A stretch of 64,000 nucleotides of DNA, taken from contig SNVD02000326.1 of the NCBI GenBank assembly GCA_013180625.2, positions 62,001-126,000 of the forward strand, in the 5' to 3' direction. This stretch comes from Boswellia sacra. Taxonomy: Eukaryota > Streptophyta > Magnoliopsida > Sapindales > Burseraceae. The notes under the pieces were generated by a model. That model ran no database searches and was not told the origin of the DNA. It saw only the letters and a program-made list of their open reading frames with translations. The position numbers were made by a program, and so were the translations under genes. Every line of letters begins with the position of its first letter. Positions within the stretch are counted from its first letter, which is position 1. Positions 1-12,000 of this stretch are shown here, piece after piece.

Positions 1-1771
1 TTCAACATATCTAACTGCTTAAAAGACAAGTGAACAAGCCTATTGTCCCAAATACTGGCAGAAACATTATTTACATGAGCAAAATTTGAAGAACCACAAG
101 CTATATCGCTGGTAGTGATGTTAGCAGTATCAAGAACATAAAAATCATCCAACTTGTCACCCTTACCAATCATTTTCTTGTTGCTGAGATCCTGAATGAT
201 GAAACAATCAGGAAGAAAATTGATAGTGAGCTGCGAATCTGTGGTAAGAGCACTCACAAAGAGAATATTAAACTTGAACTGTGGAACAAACAATACATCC
301 TTGAGAACTAACACATGACCGAGTTCGACATCACCATATAAGCTCACTGGAATCTGGGTGTGATCAGGTAATGTGACAGTGGAGTTGGAAATATTTTTCA
401 AAGATATGAATGCATTACATTTGAACATATATGCCTAGTAGCTCCGAAATCAACTATCCAATATTTTGTAGAAGAAAAGATAGGATTCAGTGAAATTGAA
501 AAGCATATACCTGTAGCAAAGGAAGCACCTGACCCATTAGATCCATTAGTGGTGTTGATAGAAGAAGCAAGATGGCTGGATAGCAAAGTCATCAATTGTT
601 GATACTGAGTAGTGTCAAGAGTCTATAGAAAATTTCCAACAGTATTTGGATGATTAGCAGAAGCTGTGGAGCTCATACCTGATTGACTAGAAATTTGATT
701 AACAGCAGTCGTGGTATTGGAAGAAGAAGAAGGTGGTATTGGCTGATATCCAGGGGGGTATCCATGAAAGTTATAACACTTTTCAATGGTATGACCATGA
801 AATTGATAATGAGTACAAAATGGCCTTTCCTTCTTTTGCCCTTTGTTACTGCCAAAATTACTATTGCCTTTATGGCCTCTGTTATTATAATAGCCAGTGT
901 TGTTATCAGAATTATAGTTCCCAACAGCATTAGAAGTGTGGCCTTTGGAGGTATTAGCTTTGACAACAAAAGCTATGGTATTTGCTGAATCTGAAATTGG
1001 AACTCCAACTTTTTGTTGGTGTTCATCTTAAGAGACAAGAGCAAACACTTTGTTCATAAGAGGCATAGGGTCCATGAGGAGTAACTAACCACGAATTTGA
1101 GCAAAAGACTCATGTAGCATAAGAAATGACATGATATACTCCATTTGGAAATTGAGAGCTTTAACACCACCATAAGTACACTTACCACAAGTGCAAACCG
1201 GTCTGTAAATGTTCAATTCCTCCCATATTGTCTTCAATTTTGTAAAATAAACACTAATAGAGTGTTGAGCTTGAGCAAGATTCATCAATTTACGACGCAA
1301 TTGAAAAATTCTAGGTCCATTACTTTGTTGGAAACGATCTCAAAGACCTATCCAAATTTCTTGAGCAAAATTAGAGTAAATGATGATAGCAGAAATTTCG
1401 TTAGAGACAGAGTTCAAGATCCAAGAAATGACAATATTATTGTTGCGATTCCATGAATGAAGAAGGTTAAGATCGTTACCTTTAGGTCTAGGAATTGAAC
1501 CATCGATAAACCTTACTTTGTTCTTCACTGAAAGTGCAATCAACATCGCCCAACTCCATGAGGTATAGTTATCTGATCCAATCAGAGGTTGCGCGACCAG
1601 AACCAGTTCTGGACTGTCAGAATAATGAAGGAAGTAAGGATTCGAAGGCTCATCAATGGTGGAATGATCCATGGAAGGTGCAGACTGATCTGAAACTTCG
1701 AATGTAGGGAAAGCCATAACAAAGAAAAGATATAATAGAGGAAAAGCAAAGTTATGTGAGAGGGAAATCAA
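1..1771 (-). pseudogene. Copia retrotransposon gag-pol, 5' half, decayed and cut by the window edge
   Basis: Read on the minus strand this is the start of a Ty1/copia polyprotein. The gag begins near 1717 (MAFPTFEVSDQ) and contains the copia gag block with LIGSDNYTSWSWAM and NKVRFIDGSIPRPKG (about 1420-1600). Gag continues in another frame at 1085-1300 (ISVYFTKLKTIWEELN, then CTCGKCTYGGVKAL). The protease motif is at about 430-475 as WIVDFGATRHI, where the family has D-S/T-G-A-T, so the active-site Ser/Thr is replaced by Phe. From 400 down to 1 the translation matches the linker and GAG-pre-integrase region (DKLDDFYVLD, then DNRLVHLSFKQLDML). Stops and frame changes separate the blocks, so it cannot make a polyprotein. 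Integrase, RT and RNase H would lie left of the window. Confidence 0.88.
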
Positions 1772-1835
1772 AACTGAAAATCAGCAGCACCGAACAAATC
1801 TCTATCAACAGAGCCAGATAAAAAGACAGCCACGT

Positions 1836-1847
1836 GCTCTGATACCA
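1836..1847 (-). other. Primer binding site of the first copia element
   Basis: The minus strand reads TGGTATCAGAGC directly after the LTR. This is the usual plant copia primer binding site, complementary to initiator tRNA-Met. It fixes the element's orientation and the inner edge of its LTR at 1848. Confidence 0.85.
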
Positions 1848-2006
1848 TGTCAAACTAGAGGAAGAAGCTTGTGGAAGAATCTCCCCTTTATTTTTATTAT
1901 TTTCACCATAATTTCTCTTCTAATTGTATATACATCAGTAAATAAATATATGCCACATGTGCTACATTATGACAGCTAAGCTACACCTAAACTTACTTTA
2001 AAACCA
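1848..2006 (-). repeat. 5' LTR of the first copia element (short, about 150-160 bp)
   Basis: The LTR runs from the TGTCAAACTAG next to the PBS to the point where TNL homology resumes near 2004-2007. The inner end is exact. The outer end is approximate because no clean CA terminus or target duplication can be seen, and the partner LTR is outside the window. Confidence 0.6.
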
Positions 2007-2240
2007 ATAGATGATTGTTACATTCATTTAAACAACAAAAACAAGGTGTCTATCGAATACCATGTTAAGAGTCCTGATTGTGGAAGGATGGGATGTTGTG
2101 AGGTCAAAAAGTGTGGTATCCAGTTATTGTATGCACGAGATTGTGCAGCACCAATAGCAAGAGCGATAAAAGTTTAAAATTTGATGAAGACAATGAAGGG
2201 AAACTACAATGAAAGAGGTTGAAATTTCCTACTAAAAAGT
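2007..2240 (+). pseudogene. TNL C-terminal (C-JID) remnant A
   Basis: The translation contains SPDCGRMGCCEVKKCGIQLLYARDC, matching the last exon of TNL1 (29780-29960) and TNL2 (51450-51600) almost residue for residue. The reading frame is lost after about 2160, where TNL1 still reads the acidic tail and the KRLKF end. The following 160 bp also match the 3' flank of TNL1. The left side is cut by the copia LTR, so only the tail of a former TNL gene survives here. Confidence 0.8.
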
Positions 2241-3247
2241 AAATAAGCAGCTTGAGATGTACGAGACTCAATTTCCTTGGTTTGTTTCCTTTTTCAGCTT
2301 CTTTACTCCCCCCGTATGACTGGTAAATGTAATTTGTTATCCATCAATTTCTTAGAAAGATGAATCATTATCTTTCAATTTCTTAACCGTTTTAAATTTG
2401 AGTTTCTCATTTTAACCTTCTAAGCATCATTTATGTAATCTTAAGCTTGAAGCCTTACGTATCATATCCTAAAAAATTACTTATTAAGAATGCATATGGA
2501 GTAGTTGTTGCACAGCTAAAAGTTTATTTTTGAAGAAGTTACAATTATTTTGGTGTTTGATAGATGCTTTGAAAACCGATTGTGCGGCAAGTTGCCTTTT
2601 CAATATGTATTAAATTGCAAAAGCTAGTAGAGATAATTTTTGAAAATCTGATTTTGAAAAGTTCAAATTTTGATAGATCAAATACCAAATTGTCTTTAAC
2701 AAATAATATAAATATAAAAATACCTTTAATTATTAAAACTTTAGAACAAATAAATTAATTATTTAGTTAATATATTAAAATTTTAAATTTATTTGGAATT
2801 TATTTTCTAAAGTTATTTTTTTGGAATGTCAAAAGCAACAGTAGGAAGTTACTGTCGCTAATGGCCTAGCAAATCGAAAACCATCGCCACTGGTAGATAG
2901 ATTATTAGAGAGCTGCTCTTTCTAAATTGGTTATCATCTTCTCCATTTACGACAAAGATGGATGGGATTTGACTGCTAGATCTCGTTGATCCCTACTATA
3001 ACTACTGATGACATCAATATATTCTTATAGAGTGTCACTTGACGATCCTGATAGTGGTGCCGGTGTCGCCAGACGTGCTAGTGGCCAACAATGCAACAAT
3101 GAAATCTCCGACGGCTACTTTTGATTTTTCTTTTTTTATTTTATTTTATTATTTTTAGTAGCAACATAATTATATTTATTAATTTACTTTGATTTGAATA
3201 TTATATTAGAAATTTTTTAATATCATAACTTTAAATTTATTAAATAG

Positions 3248-3299
<52 letters not shown>

Positions 3300-3647
3300 C
3301 AAATTAATGTGTATTTTAGTATATGTGTTGAAACGGAGATTCTGAAAATCAGGTTTACTAGACAAACTACAGAAAAGAAAAAAGAAAATCAATTGTTATG
3401 GGAAATTAGAATAACCTTGTGGTATATACTCTTTATAAAATTCATGACATCAACTTCTTTATGGAGAGTGTATCTGTAAAACAATTATTAAAGACTATTT
3501 TTCAAGATTATATGACAAACATATATATAATAATATGATTAATTAGCATAGTTTTATAAAAGTAAATAGTTATGTGAGAATTAGGTAAAATGACTGGTTA
3601 AAAATAATTTGAAAAACAAACACAATGTCCTAAGTGAAAATTAACAA
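2241..3647. other. AT-rich stretch without a recognisable gene
   Basis: The first 160 bp resemble the 3' flank of TNL1 (30005-30180). The rest is AT-rich, with a less AT-rich patch at 2820-3130 that has no open frame I can defend. A TA microsatellite lies at 3250-3298. Confidence 0.5.
3250..3298. repeat. (TA)n microsatellite, about 24 units
   Basis: Uninterrupted TA dinucleotides run for about 48 bases. Confidence 0.95.
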
Positions 3648-3656
3648 AAATTTAAA

Positions 3657-5633
3657 TGGATGATTCCAATTTGCCCTATGAGATTAGACCCTAAAAAAAG
3701 TGAGGACCTCACGTATCTGAAATCCCTCCTTGAGGTTGGACTGACAACGTTAAAGTTAAGAGAAAAATGGTAAAACGGTAATCTTTTATTCTATCATAAT
3801 TTAATAGTAAAAAAAGATGATGGATTTCCTCAAAGAAATTATACAAATTAACTTATTAAATTTAAATTAAATCGAAAGTAAAAAAATATCACCATATCCC
3901 AAAATCAATGCTTCAATGGTTATCCAAATCCATTGCTTCAACATTCATTCAAATCATCGCTACAGCGCTTCCACCCGAGATCACTACACCATAACTTCAT
4001 CGATACTCGCTACACCGCCACCCGCCACATCTCATCCAGCCACTCCATACTAGCTACTCCTCCTCCAGCCACTCCACCACCAGCCTCTCCTCTTCTAGCT
4101 TCACCACCCCTAGTCATAACACCTCTAGATCCCTTTCAATGAACCCCTCAAGAACCCTAGCCCTACCACCTCCAAACTCGTCTTCTTGACCACCACCATC
4201 ACAAACCTTCTTCGGCCATGAGCTAGTACACTGCTAGTATACTAGCCTTGAATTCAGATGCATCTCTTTACCACTAGTACACCACTTTGTCCACCACCGA
4301 GAAGCAAAATCCATCTGTAAAACTAGTACACCACCAGCCAAAAAACCACACAAATCCATCTCTAACACATTTCCATCCAAGCCCCTCGCATAGGGGTGAC
4401 AATTTGGGTCATGACAAGCGAACATGACATGAATACGACACGAACACGATACATAATTAATAAATTGATCAGATTCGTGTTGAAGGTATTCAACACGCCA
4501 ACCCGTTTAATGACGTGAATAGTTAAACATATTTTATTTATCCTTAACATGTAAGCTCATTTAATGATATAAATTGTTACCTACTTACAACATATATATT
4601 ATAAAACTGAAAATTTTATGTTATAAAGTAAATTAATTTACAAAATAATAAATTATGATGATTTTAACAATATTTTATACTAACAATGGTTTATATTCTA
4701 AACATAATTTTAATTGATATAATTATATAGAATATAATGTATTATGTATAATTAGATTAAGTAAATTATGTAAATTAAATATGACACGATTATAACACGT
4801 GGGTAACACGTTTACTAACCGTGTCGGATCCGTGTTTCATGTCTTGACACAAATAATTAAATGGGTCGACACGAATGACATGAATTGCCACCCCTACCAT
4901 CGCATAAACCGAGCAACCTCAACTGAACCCAGCAATCAAAAATCCCCTTTTAATCAAAACACAAAAATGACCAACAGAGCTCCCAAACACGTTCAATCAA
5001 TACACAAAAATCACTAACAGAGCTCCTATACACTTTCAATCAAAACACATAAATCACACATGCATCAGCCAAAATACAGAAGACACCCAATAGAGGTCCC
5101 AAACACTTCACCACACACCTCACACCTTTGAATCTGCAATCCCCTTACTAGGAAGTGAGGATGGAACGCATGACAACAATGGTGGCAAGGAGTTGATACT
5201 GCTAGAAAGGAGTGTGCCAGAGACTGTTGGGCTTGGGGTTAAGGGCGAAGTAGGAGGAAACAAAGTAGAGGAATAAGAAAGGGAGAGGAGGAGCCAGAGA
5301 GGGTGGTGCTGGCTGTAGAGAGGGATAGGAGAGAGAGGAGGAGGCAGTGGGGGTGGTGTGTTGGGTGTGAAGAAGGGGAAGAATAGAGAGTAACGTCAGA
5401 AGAGGAGAATGAAGAGAGAGAGAGTGGTGTATTTTTTTTAATTTTTTTATTTTGATTACAAAAAGGGTATTATTGACTATTTGCTATCTATTAGGGTTAA
5501 TTTATTTTAAGACTACATTTTTTGTTAAATTTAACATAGTCAAAGGAAGTTTATGGGGCAAATCAGGATTTTAGAAATGTGAGGTGCTCACTTTTTTTAG
5601 GGCCTTATCTCAAGGGTAAATTAGAATTATCCC
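3657..5633. mobile_element. Mutator-like element (MULE), non-autonomous, long imperfect TIRs
   Basis: The two ends are inverted copies over roughly 70-90 bp. The left end reads TGGATGATTCCAATTTGCCC, and the reverse complement of the right end reads GGGATAATTCTAATTTACCC. Both continue through CCTAAAAAAAGTGAG and CACCTCAC-like sequence. A perfect 9 bp target duplication, AAATTTAAA, flanks it (3648-3656 and 5634-5642), the length typical of Mutator elements. No transposase is visible. The interior has a C-rich, CCACC-repeat patch (4010-4120) and a GA-rich patch (5160-5430), and it is interrupted by a hAT element. The TSD is low in complexity, so the TIRs carry most of the weight. Confidence 0.75.
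4391..4896. mobile_element. hAT-type non-autonomous element (506 bp) inside the MULE
   Basis: The ends are TAGGGGTGACAATT and AATTGCCACCCCTA, an inverted pair with one mismatch. The flanking 8 bp are CCCTCGCA (4383-4390) and CCATCGCA (4897-4904), seven of eight identical, as expected for a hAT target duplication. The interior is AT-rich with repeated CACGA/GACACG motifs near both ends and no coding frame. Confidence 0.8.
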
Positions 5634-5809
5634 AAATTTAAATGGTGAACTCAAAATTGAAAATATAGTTTCATTTTATTAGATCAAATTTTTAAAATTC
5701 ATATAGATAAATATCTATAATATGTTGAAACTGTTAAGGGAGTTGGTGACTTTTCCCACATATTAAAGAAGGTACATAAGTGATATTTCTTCAATCTTAG
5801 CGAGACTAA

Positions 5810-6327
5810 TGTTACGACTTGCCCAATTTACTTGTTAGAGTGGCCTAAACATGCATAAGGCTTGGCCTAAGCTTGCAAGCCTAAACCCATCTTCTAAAAT
5901 ACTCTCTTGTATTTATCTAGATAATTTAGTAGGTTGTAAATATCTAGATAATTTAGTAGATAATACTCTCTTGCACATATCTAGATAATTTAGTAGATGA
6001 GAGTAAATTAGGACCCTTAGATGCATTAGATCTTAGCCATTCATTTGAGAGGTGGTTCACTATAAAAACCCCTCCAATGCTCATTTGTAAATCATCCAAG
6101 CAACCAAGCATTGTAAAGCTTTCTTTTGTAATACAAAGCTCTTTTGCTTAGCAATACTTGTCTCCATCTTCCATCTCTTCTCTTCTTGCCTACAAAGCTC
6201 TTTGGCTCAATGATCCTCTCTTCTCTTTGAGTGAGAAGGCAAATCACTAGGCTTACTTAGCAACTTTTGAGTTCAAGTTGCCTAAGTGCCGCACGAGCGT
6301 GCTGCACAAACCTCTAAGCTCGTGACA
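5810..6327 (+). repeat. 5' LTR of gypsy element 1
   Basis: 518 bp. The promoter region contains three copies of ATCTAGATAATTTAGTAG (about 5910-6000), then CACTATAAAAACC with a TATA box at 6061-6067. The end, GTGACA, abuts the PBS. Confidence 0.9.
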
Positions 6328-6340
6328 GTTGGTATCAAGC
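6328..6340 (+). other. Primer binding site of gypsy element 1
   Basis: GTTGGTATCAAGC follows the LTR directly. It resembles the tRNA-Met-type site of the sister element (GTTGGTATCAGAGC), with changes near the 3' end. Confidence 0.75.
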
Positions 6341-6382
6341 ATAGTTCGAGCACAAGAGCATGACATCCGACCTTGAAGTGAC

Positions 6383-6919
6383 ATGGAGGAGCAAGTTCAT
6401 GGACGAGAGGAGCAAGTTCATGGACGAGAGGAGCAACCTCAACCACGCCAACAAGGAAAACGAGGTAAGTCCAAAGCTCGACCCTTGGAGTCTTTAGAGC
6501 CTCGTGTTACTAGCTTGGAGCAAGCTATCTCAGGGATAGATAATGCAATTGAGGGCCTCTCCGACCGTCTCGAAGGCCTAGAGACGGATTATGAAGAGAT
6601 AACCCAAGCAATAAAGTCCAACATCCTTGAGTTTAGCAATGCCTATGAAAAAGAGCTACACAACCTTACACGAGAGCTCGTGGGCTTGCGAACCTTTGTG
6701 GAGCACGAGTTGCGAGCAATCCGTGTGGAAGTGGAGGAATCTTGCACAGAATGGGAGAAGTATCGATGTGATCGTGCTAACCCGTCTTACACAAGTGGGC
6801 TAAGCACTATGCAAGTGCCTACTCCCACCACATAAAATAACACTCGCAACGCCACGGAAGTTGAAAACTTCCTATTCGGCTTGGAGCAATACTTCGAAGC
6901 CAAATGTGTCCATGATGAC
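6383..6919 (+). pseudogene. gag N-terminal part of gypsy element 1
   Basis: The frame from 6383 encodes a charged, probably coiled-coil gag N-terminus (MEEQVHGREEQ duplicated, then LEPRVTSLEQAISGIDNAIEG). It matches residues of the intact gag at 55416-57521. A TAA at about 6834-6836 ends it, where the sister reads on through THYHG-type sequence. The frame then continues with NATEVENFLFGLEQYFEAKC before a deletion. Compared with the sister, about 150-170 codons of the gag core are missing after 6920. Confidence 0.85.
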
Positions 6920-7540
6920 GTAACACACCTAACAAAGGTAAGTCTGACGCCCCTAAACCCAAAAGTCCTTGCTTCATTTGTGATGGCTCTCATTGGGTGC
7001 ATGATTGCCCAAAGAGGAAGGCCCTCAATGCCCCATCCGCTCAACATGAAGGCGTACAAAATGAGGAGCCACAAGCGGGGATGGGTTCTCTTCGTACCAT
7101 TGGCGCACTTAAAAGACCCACCTATGTTCAAAAGGGTCTAATGTACATGAGCGCCACAATCAATGGCAAGGATGTGCGGGCTATGCTTGATACGGGAGCC
7201 ACACACAACTTCATTTTCGAAGAAGAGGCCAAACAGTTAGGCCTCAAATATGTCAATGGAGGAGGCACCATCAAGGCGGTAAACCCACCCGCTAAGACAA
7301 TATTGGGGGCGTCTAAGGCAACATCAATAGAACTTGACACTTGGAACGGTAAGCTTGATTTCTCCATCGTCCCTGTGGATGACTTTCAAGTAGTGCTAGG
7401 CATGGAGTTCTTCGACCAAGTCCATGCTTTTCCCATACCAGCTTCTAACGCCCTTAGCATCTTTGATGGGAGTCAATCATGCATGGTTATGACAGAACGT
7501 GCAGCGAAAGTAGAGAGCAAGATGCTATCCGCACTATAAT
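6920..7540 (+). pseudogene. gag zinc knuckle and aspartic protease of gypsy element 1
   Basis: After the gag deletion the zinc knuckle reads CFICDGSHWVHDCP (about 6970-7010). The pepsin-like protease follows, with active site MLDTGATHNFI at 7180-7215 and VVLGMEFF downstream (about 7390). This part is open from 6997 to 7539 and very close to the sister element's protease. Protease cleaves the gag-pol precursor in virus-like particles. Here it lacks the upstream gag it should be joined to. Confidence 0.85.
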
Positions 7541-9024
7541 TCAAACGTGGGATGAAGATGGATCCAAGTTTTCTTGCCATCGTTCGAAAACTAAACGATG
7601 GGGAGGACATCATCCTTTCCAAGGACCCATTGCCAAGATGAGTCCAAGTCATCCTTGAGGAATACAAGGACATTATGCCCCAAAAACTTTCAAAGAAGTT
7701 ACCTTCACAACGAGAAGTGGATCACCAAATCGAGTTGGAGCCCGGTGCCAAGCCTCCAGCCATGACGCCTTATCCCATGGTGCCACCCAAACTTGCAGAG
7801 TTGAAGAAACAACTCGAAGACTTGCTCGATGCAGGTTACATCCAGCCCTCGAAAGCTCTATATGGTGCACTCATCCTTTTTCAAAAGAAGAAGGATGGAT
7901 CTCTCCGCATGTGCATCAATTATCAGGCGTTTAACAAGGTAACAATCAAGAACAAATACCCGATACCTTTGATTGCGGAGTTATTCGACCAACTTGGCAA
8001 GTGTGCATTGCCAAGGTAATGAACCAAAGATTGCGTGTGTGACAAGTTATGGTGCTTATGAATTTCTTGTCATGCCATTTGGCCTCACAAATGCACTCGC
8101 CACATTCTATACCCTCATGAACAAGCTCTTCCATCCCTATCTTGATCGGTTCGTGGTAGTCTACTTGGACGACATTGTCATTTATAGCATAACTCTTGAA
8201 GAGTATGTGCAACATCTTCAACAAGTCTTCCAAGTGCTTTATGACAACGAACTCTATGTCAAGAAGGATAAATGTTCCTTTGCTCAACAAGAGGTAGAGT
8301 TCTTTGGCTATCGAATACGGGATGGGAAGCTTATGATGGACCAAGCGAAGGTGAAGGCCATTCGAGAATGGGAGCCTCCTACCAAGGTACCAGAGCTACG
8401 ATATTTCCTTGGGTTGATAAATTATTATCGACGGTTTATCAAGGGCTACTCAGCCAAAGCCGCCCCACTCACAGATCTTCTCGAGAAGAACCACACATGG
8501 CACTGGTCTGAAGAGTGCCAACATGCCTTCACGGGTTAAAGAAGGTAATATGCGAAGAACCGGTATTGTTGCTACCCGACCACACCAAACCATTCAAGAT
8601 GCACACGGACGTCTCCGACTTTGCCATTGGGGGAGTTCTCATGCAAGAAGGGCACCCCATTGCGTATGAAAGCCGCAAGCTCAATGACATAGGGCGGCAA
8701 TACACGATCGAAGAGAAGGAGATAACCGCCATCATCCATTGCCTACGGGTTTGGCGACATTACTTGCTTGGTTTCCACTTCGTCATCAAAATCGACAATG
8801 TGGCCACAAGCTACTTCCAAACACAAAAGAAGTTAAGCCCCAAGCAAGCACGATGGCAAGACTTCTTGGCCGAGTTCGACTATAGGCTCGAGTACAAAGC
8901 GGGTAAGACAAACGTTGTGGCCGACGCCCTAACTCGCAAAGTGAAACTGGCGATTTTGAGCATAAGTCGTCCACAAAGTGTGCTCATTGACCGCATCAAA
9001 CAAGGCCTAGAGCACGATCAATAG
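7541..9024 (+). pseudogene. Reverse transcriptase and RNase H of gypsy element 1
   Basis: RT begins with [14 protein letters not shown] (about 7720) and runs through [20 protein letters not shown]. Around 7995-8020 a deletion and frameshift remove the segment that normally carries motif A (the KLDL...SGYYQ block with the first catalytic Asp). Translation resumes with [18 protein letters not shown] and the catalytic [10 protein letters not shown] (about 8158-8180). RNase H follows after another frame change: HTDVSDFAIGGVL (8600), YTIEEKEITAII and LTRK (8935). Without motif A this RT cannot be functional. Confidence 0.9.
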
Positions 9025-12000
9025 CCAAGAACCTCTTGAAATTGGCAAGTGAGGGAAAGACATGATGCTTTTGGCTTGACGAAGGCCTACTCCTCACAAC
9101 CGAGAATCGCCTCTTCGTGCCAAGATATGGGAACTTGCGGAAAGAGATCATCAAGGAGTGCCACGATTCCAAGTGGGCTGGTCACCCAAGTATGGCACGA
9201 ACCCTTACACTCGTGCAAGATTCCTATTATTGGCCTTAAATGCGGGAAGACGTGGAGGGCTATGTCAGGACTTGTCTTGTGTGCCAATAAGACAAGGTTG
9301 AGCACCAACATCCAGCGGGGTTGCTTGAACCCCTACCTATTGCGGAAAGGCCATCGCAAAGTGTGTCAATGGACTTCATCGTAGCCTTGCCAAAATCCGA
9401 AGGGTATGGAAGCATAATGGTGGTAGTTGATCGGTTTAGCAAATATGCCACCTTCATACCCGTCTCTACAGATTGCACCACGGACGAAGCCGCTCAAGCA
9501 TTCCTCAAGCACATCGTGAAGCTTTGGGGAGTCCTACAAAACATTATGAGTGATCGTGACCCTCGCTTCATCGGTCATTTTTTAGGAGAGCTATTCAAAA
9601 TGTTGGGGACCGACTTGAGCTTCTCAATAAGCTTCCATCCCCAAACCGATGGGCAAACCGAGCGCATCAATGCCTTACTTGAGCTATACTTGAGGCATTA
9701 TATGAGCGCTCATCAACATGTTTGGACAAAGTTGCTAGACGTTGCCCAGTTTTCATATAATCTCCAAAGGAGTGAGGCAACGGGTAAGAGTCCGTTTGAG
9801 ATTGTGACGGGACAACAACCTATGACTCCACATGCCATAGCCTCAACCTATGGAGGGAAGAGTCCAACGGCTTACAAGATCGCAAAGGAATGGCATAAAC
9901 AAACTGACATCACGCAAGCATGCTTAGACAAGGTCGCCAAGAAAATAAAGAAATGGGCGGACACTAATGTTAGCCCTAAGGCTACATGATAATTTTGATG
10001 ATAACAATACACATTGATTAATTGAGATTTACTAACATGTTTATTTATATGCAAGATTAAGATCATTGAAATAATTATAAAATCAAGAAGAGGCTTATTA
10101 AAATGAAGTGTTGAAGCTAAGGAGAAGACTACATGTTAAAGGCATCAAAGTTTAAGAACAAGGTTTGATTCAAGGAATGTGACACATGAGCAATGTTCAA
10201 TCAATTGGTCATATATTTCTCTACAAATGTCCAAATGATGTGATTCTTGAGCTTTTGGAAAGCTTACTTAATTTATAACATTTTATATGTTTTAAAGAAA
10301 TTCAAATTTCAAGTGTAAGGTCGTCCAAATCATCATGCAAGTTGAAAGACAAATAGAAGCAGCTGACATGAGCACCGAATACTTTTTTAGACATATCTTG
10401 AGCTACAAATATCCAAATCACTTGATTCTTATGGCATTGGAAAGCTGACTTAATGAGGCACATTTCATATGTTTTCAATAAATTCAAATTTCAAATGGAA
10501 GACTGACATAATTGACATGCAATTTGGTGGACTGACACAAGGAAGAAAAATCAACTCACATGAGCATCGAATGGTGTTTTGGTCATATCTTGAGATAGAG
10601 ATATCCAAATTCCTTGATTCTTAATGTTTTGGAAATCTTATTCAAATATGAAGATCTTTTATGTTTTGAAGAAATTCAAATTTCAAACGGAATGCTGACA
10701 GAATTATCATTCAATTCGGTAGACTGACACAAGGAAGAAAAATCAAGTCACATGAGCACCGAATGGTTTTTTGGCCATATCTTGAGCTACAGATATCCAA
10801 ATGACTTGATTCTTAATGCGTTGGAAAGCTTATTCAAATGTGCAAATCTTTTATGTCTTGAAGATTTTCAAATTTCAAACTGAACATTGACAAAAATGGA
10901 AGACAAGATTATGGTTTTTATGGTGTGCAGAAAATTTGGAGTTGGTGTCTTCACTTGATTAAGTTCATCTCATTTGCCTATAAAAGGGGCCCTTCTCCCA
11001 TGCATTCAGTAAGAAGAAGAAGAGAAGAATCCATCAAGCCACAAATAAGAGAAATATCAAGTTAAAGAGCTCTTATATTCTTTATCTACTCTTTGAAGAG
11101 AGTTGTACTTTTGTTGTAAAAATTTTCTTTGTTCTTGTATTGTGATGAGAGTGAGATCTTCTTGTAAAGGATAAAAAGTTATCATTGAGAGAACTCTTGG
11201 TGTGTTGTTATCAAGAGTTGAAGGAAGTTGCCTTGGTGAGGTTGTTCATCAAGAAGAACTCTTGGTGTGGTGTTATCAAGAGTTGAAGGAAAAAGTTTTG
11301 GTGAGGTTGTTTATCAAGCAAGTTGTAAAGATTTCTACAACTTAGTGGAAAGCTTAGCTCGTGGAGCTAGGAGCCCGTGGACGTAGACAAGGTTTGCCGA
11401 ACCACGTACATCGAGTTTGCACTCTCTCTATCCCTATCCTCTTTACATTTACTTGCACTTGTGATTGTTCTTTATTGCCATTCTCTTGATTGCATTCTAT
11501 TTTCATCTACTTCACCTTTGTTTTTAAAGAAAGATTTAAATAATTTTGATCTTTCAAGAAAAGTTTTTTAAATCCGTTTTTATAAATAAAAACCCAATTC
11601 ACCCCCCCTCTTGGGTTGCCATACTTGGGTTAACAACTAAGAGACGGCACCTCGCATTTCAAGAGGGGAACTTGGTGCTTATCAAGCTACTACCCTAACA
11701 ATTCAAGTCACTTCACAAAGTGCACAAGGGGTTGGCACGGAAATACGAAGTCCTTTCTCTATTGTCAAGCGAGTAGGCGAAGTCTCCTACAAAGTTCGAT
11801 TGTCACCTAACCTCAAGATCCACCTAGTCTTCCATGTGAGTTTCCTCCAGCCCTATCATGAGGACAAGGAAGATCCTACAGGAAGCGAGTTTAAAAGAGC
11901 AACCATAGCCGTCGTCACCGCATTCGACAAGGATGTGGAATGCATCCTTGCGGAACGTGTGATACGAAGGAGAGGAGTTTCACCATATACCGAATACTTG

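Noticed and set aside
683..988. Plus-strand frame of 101 codons
   Set aside because: It is opposite the decayed copia gag-pol and has no recognisable domain.
3933..4142. Pro/Ser-rich open frame
   Set aside because: It lies in the C-rich patch of the Mutator-like element; the composition alone explains it.
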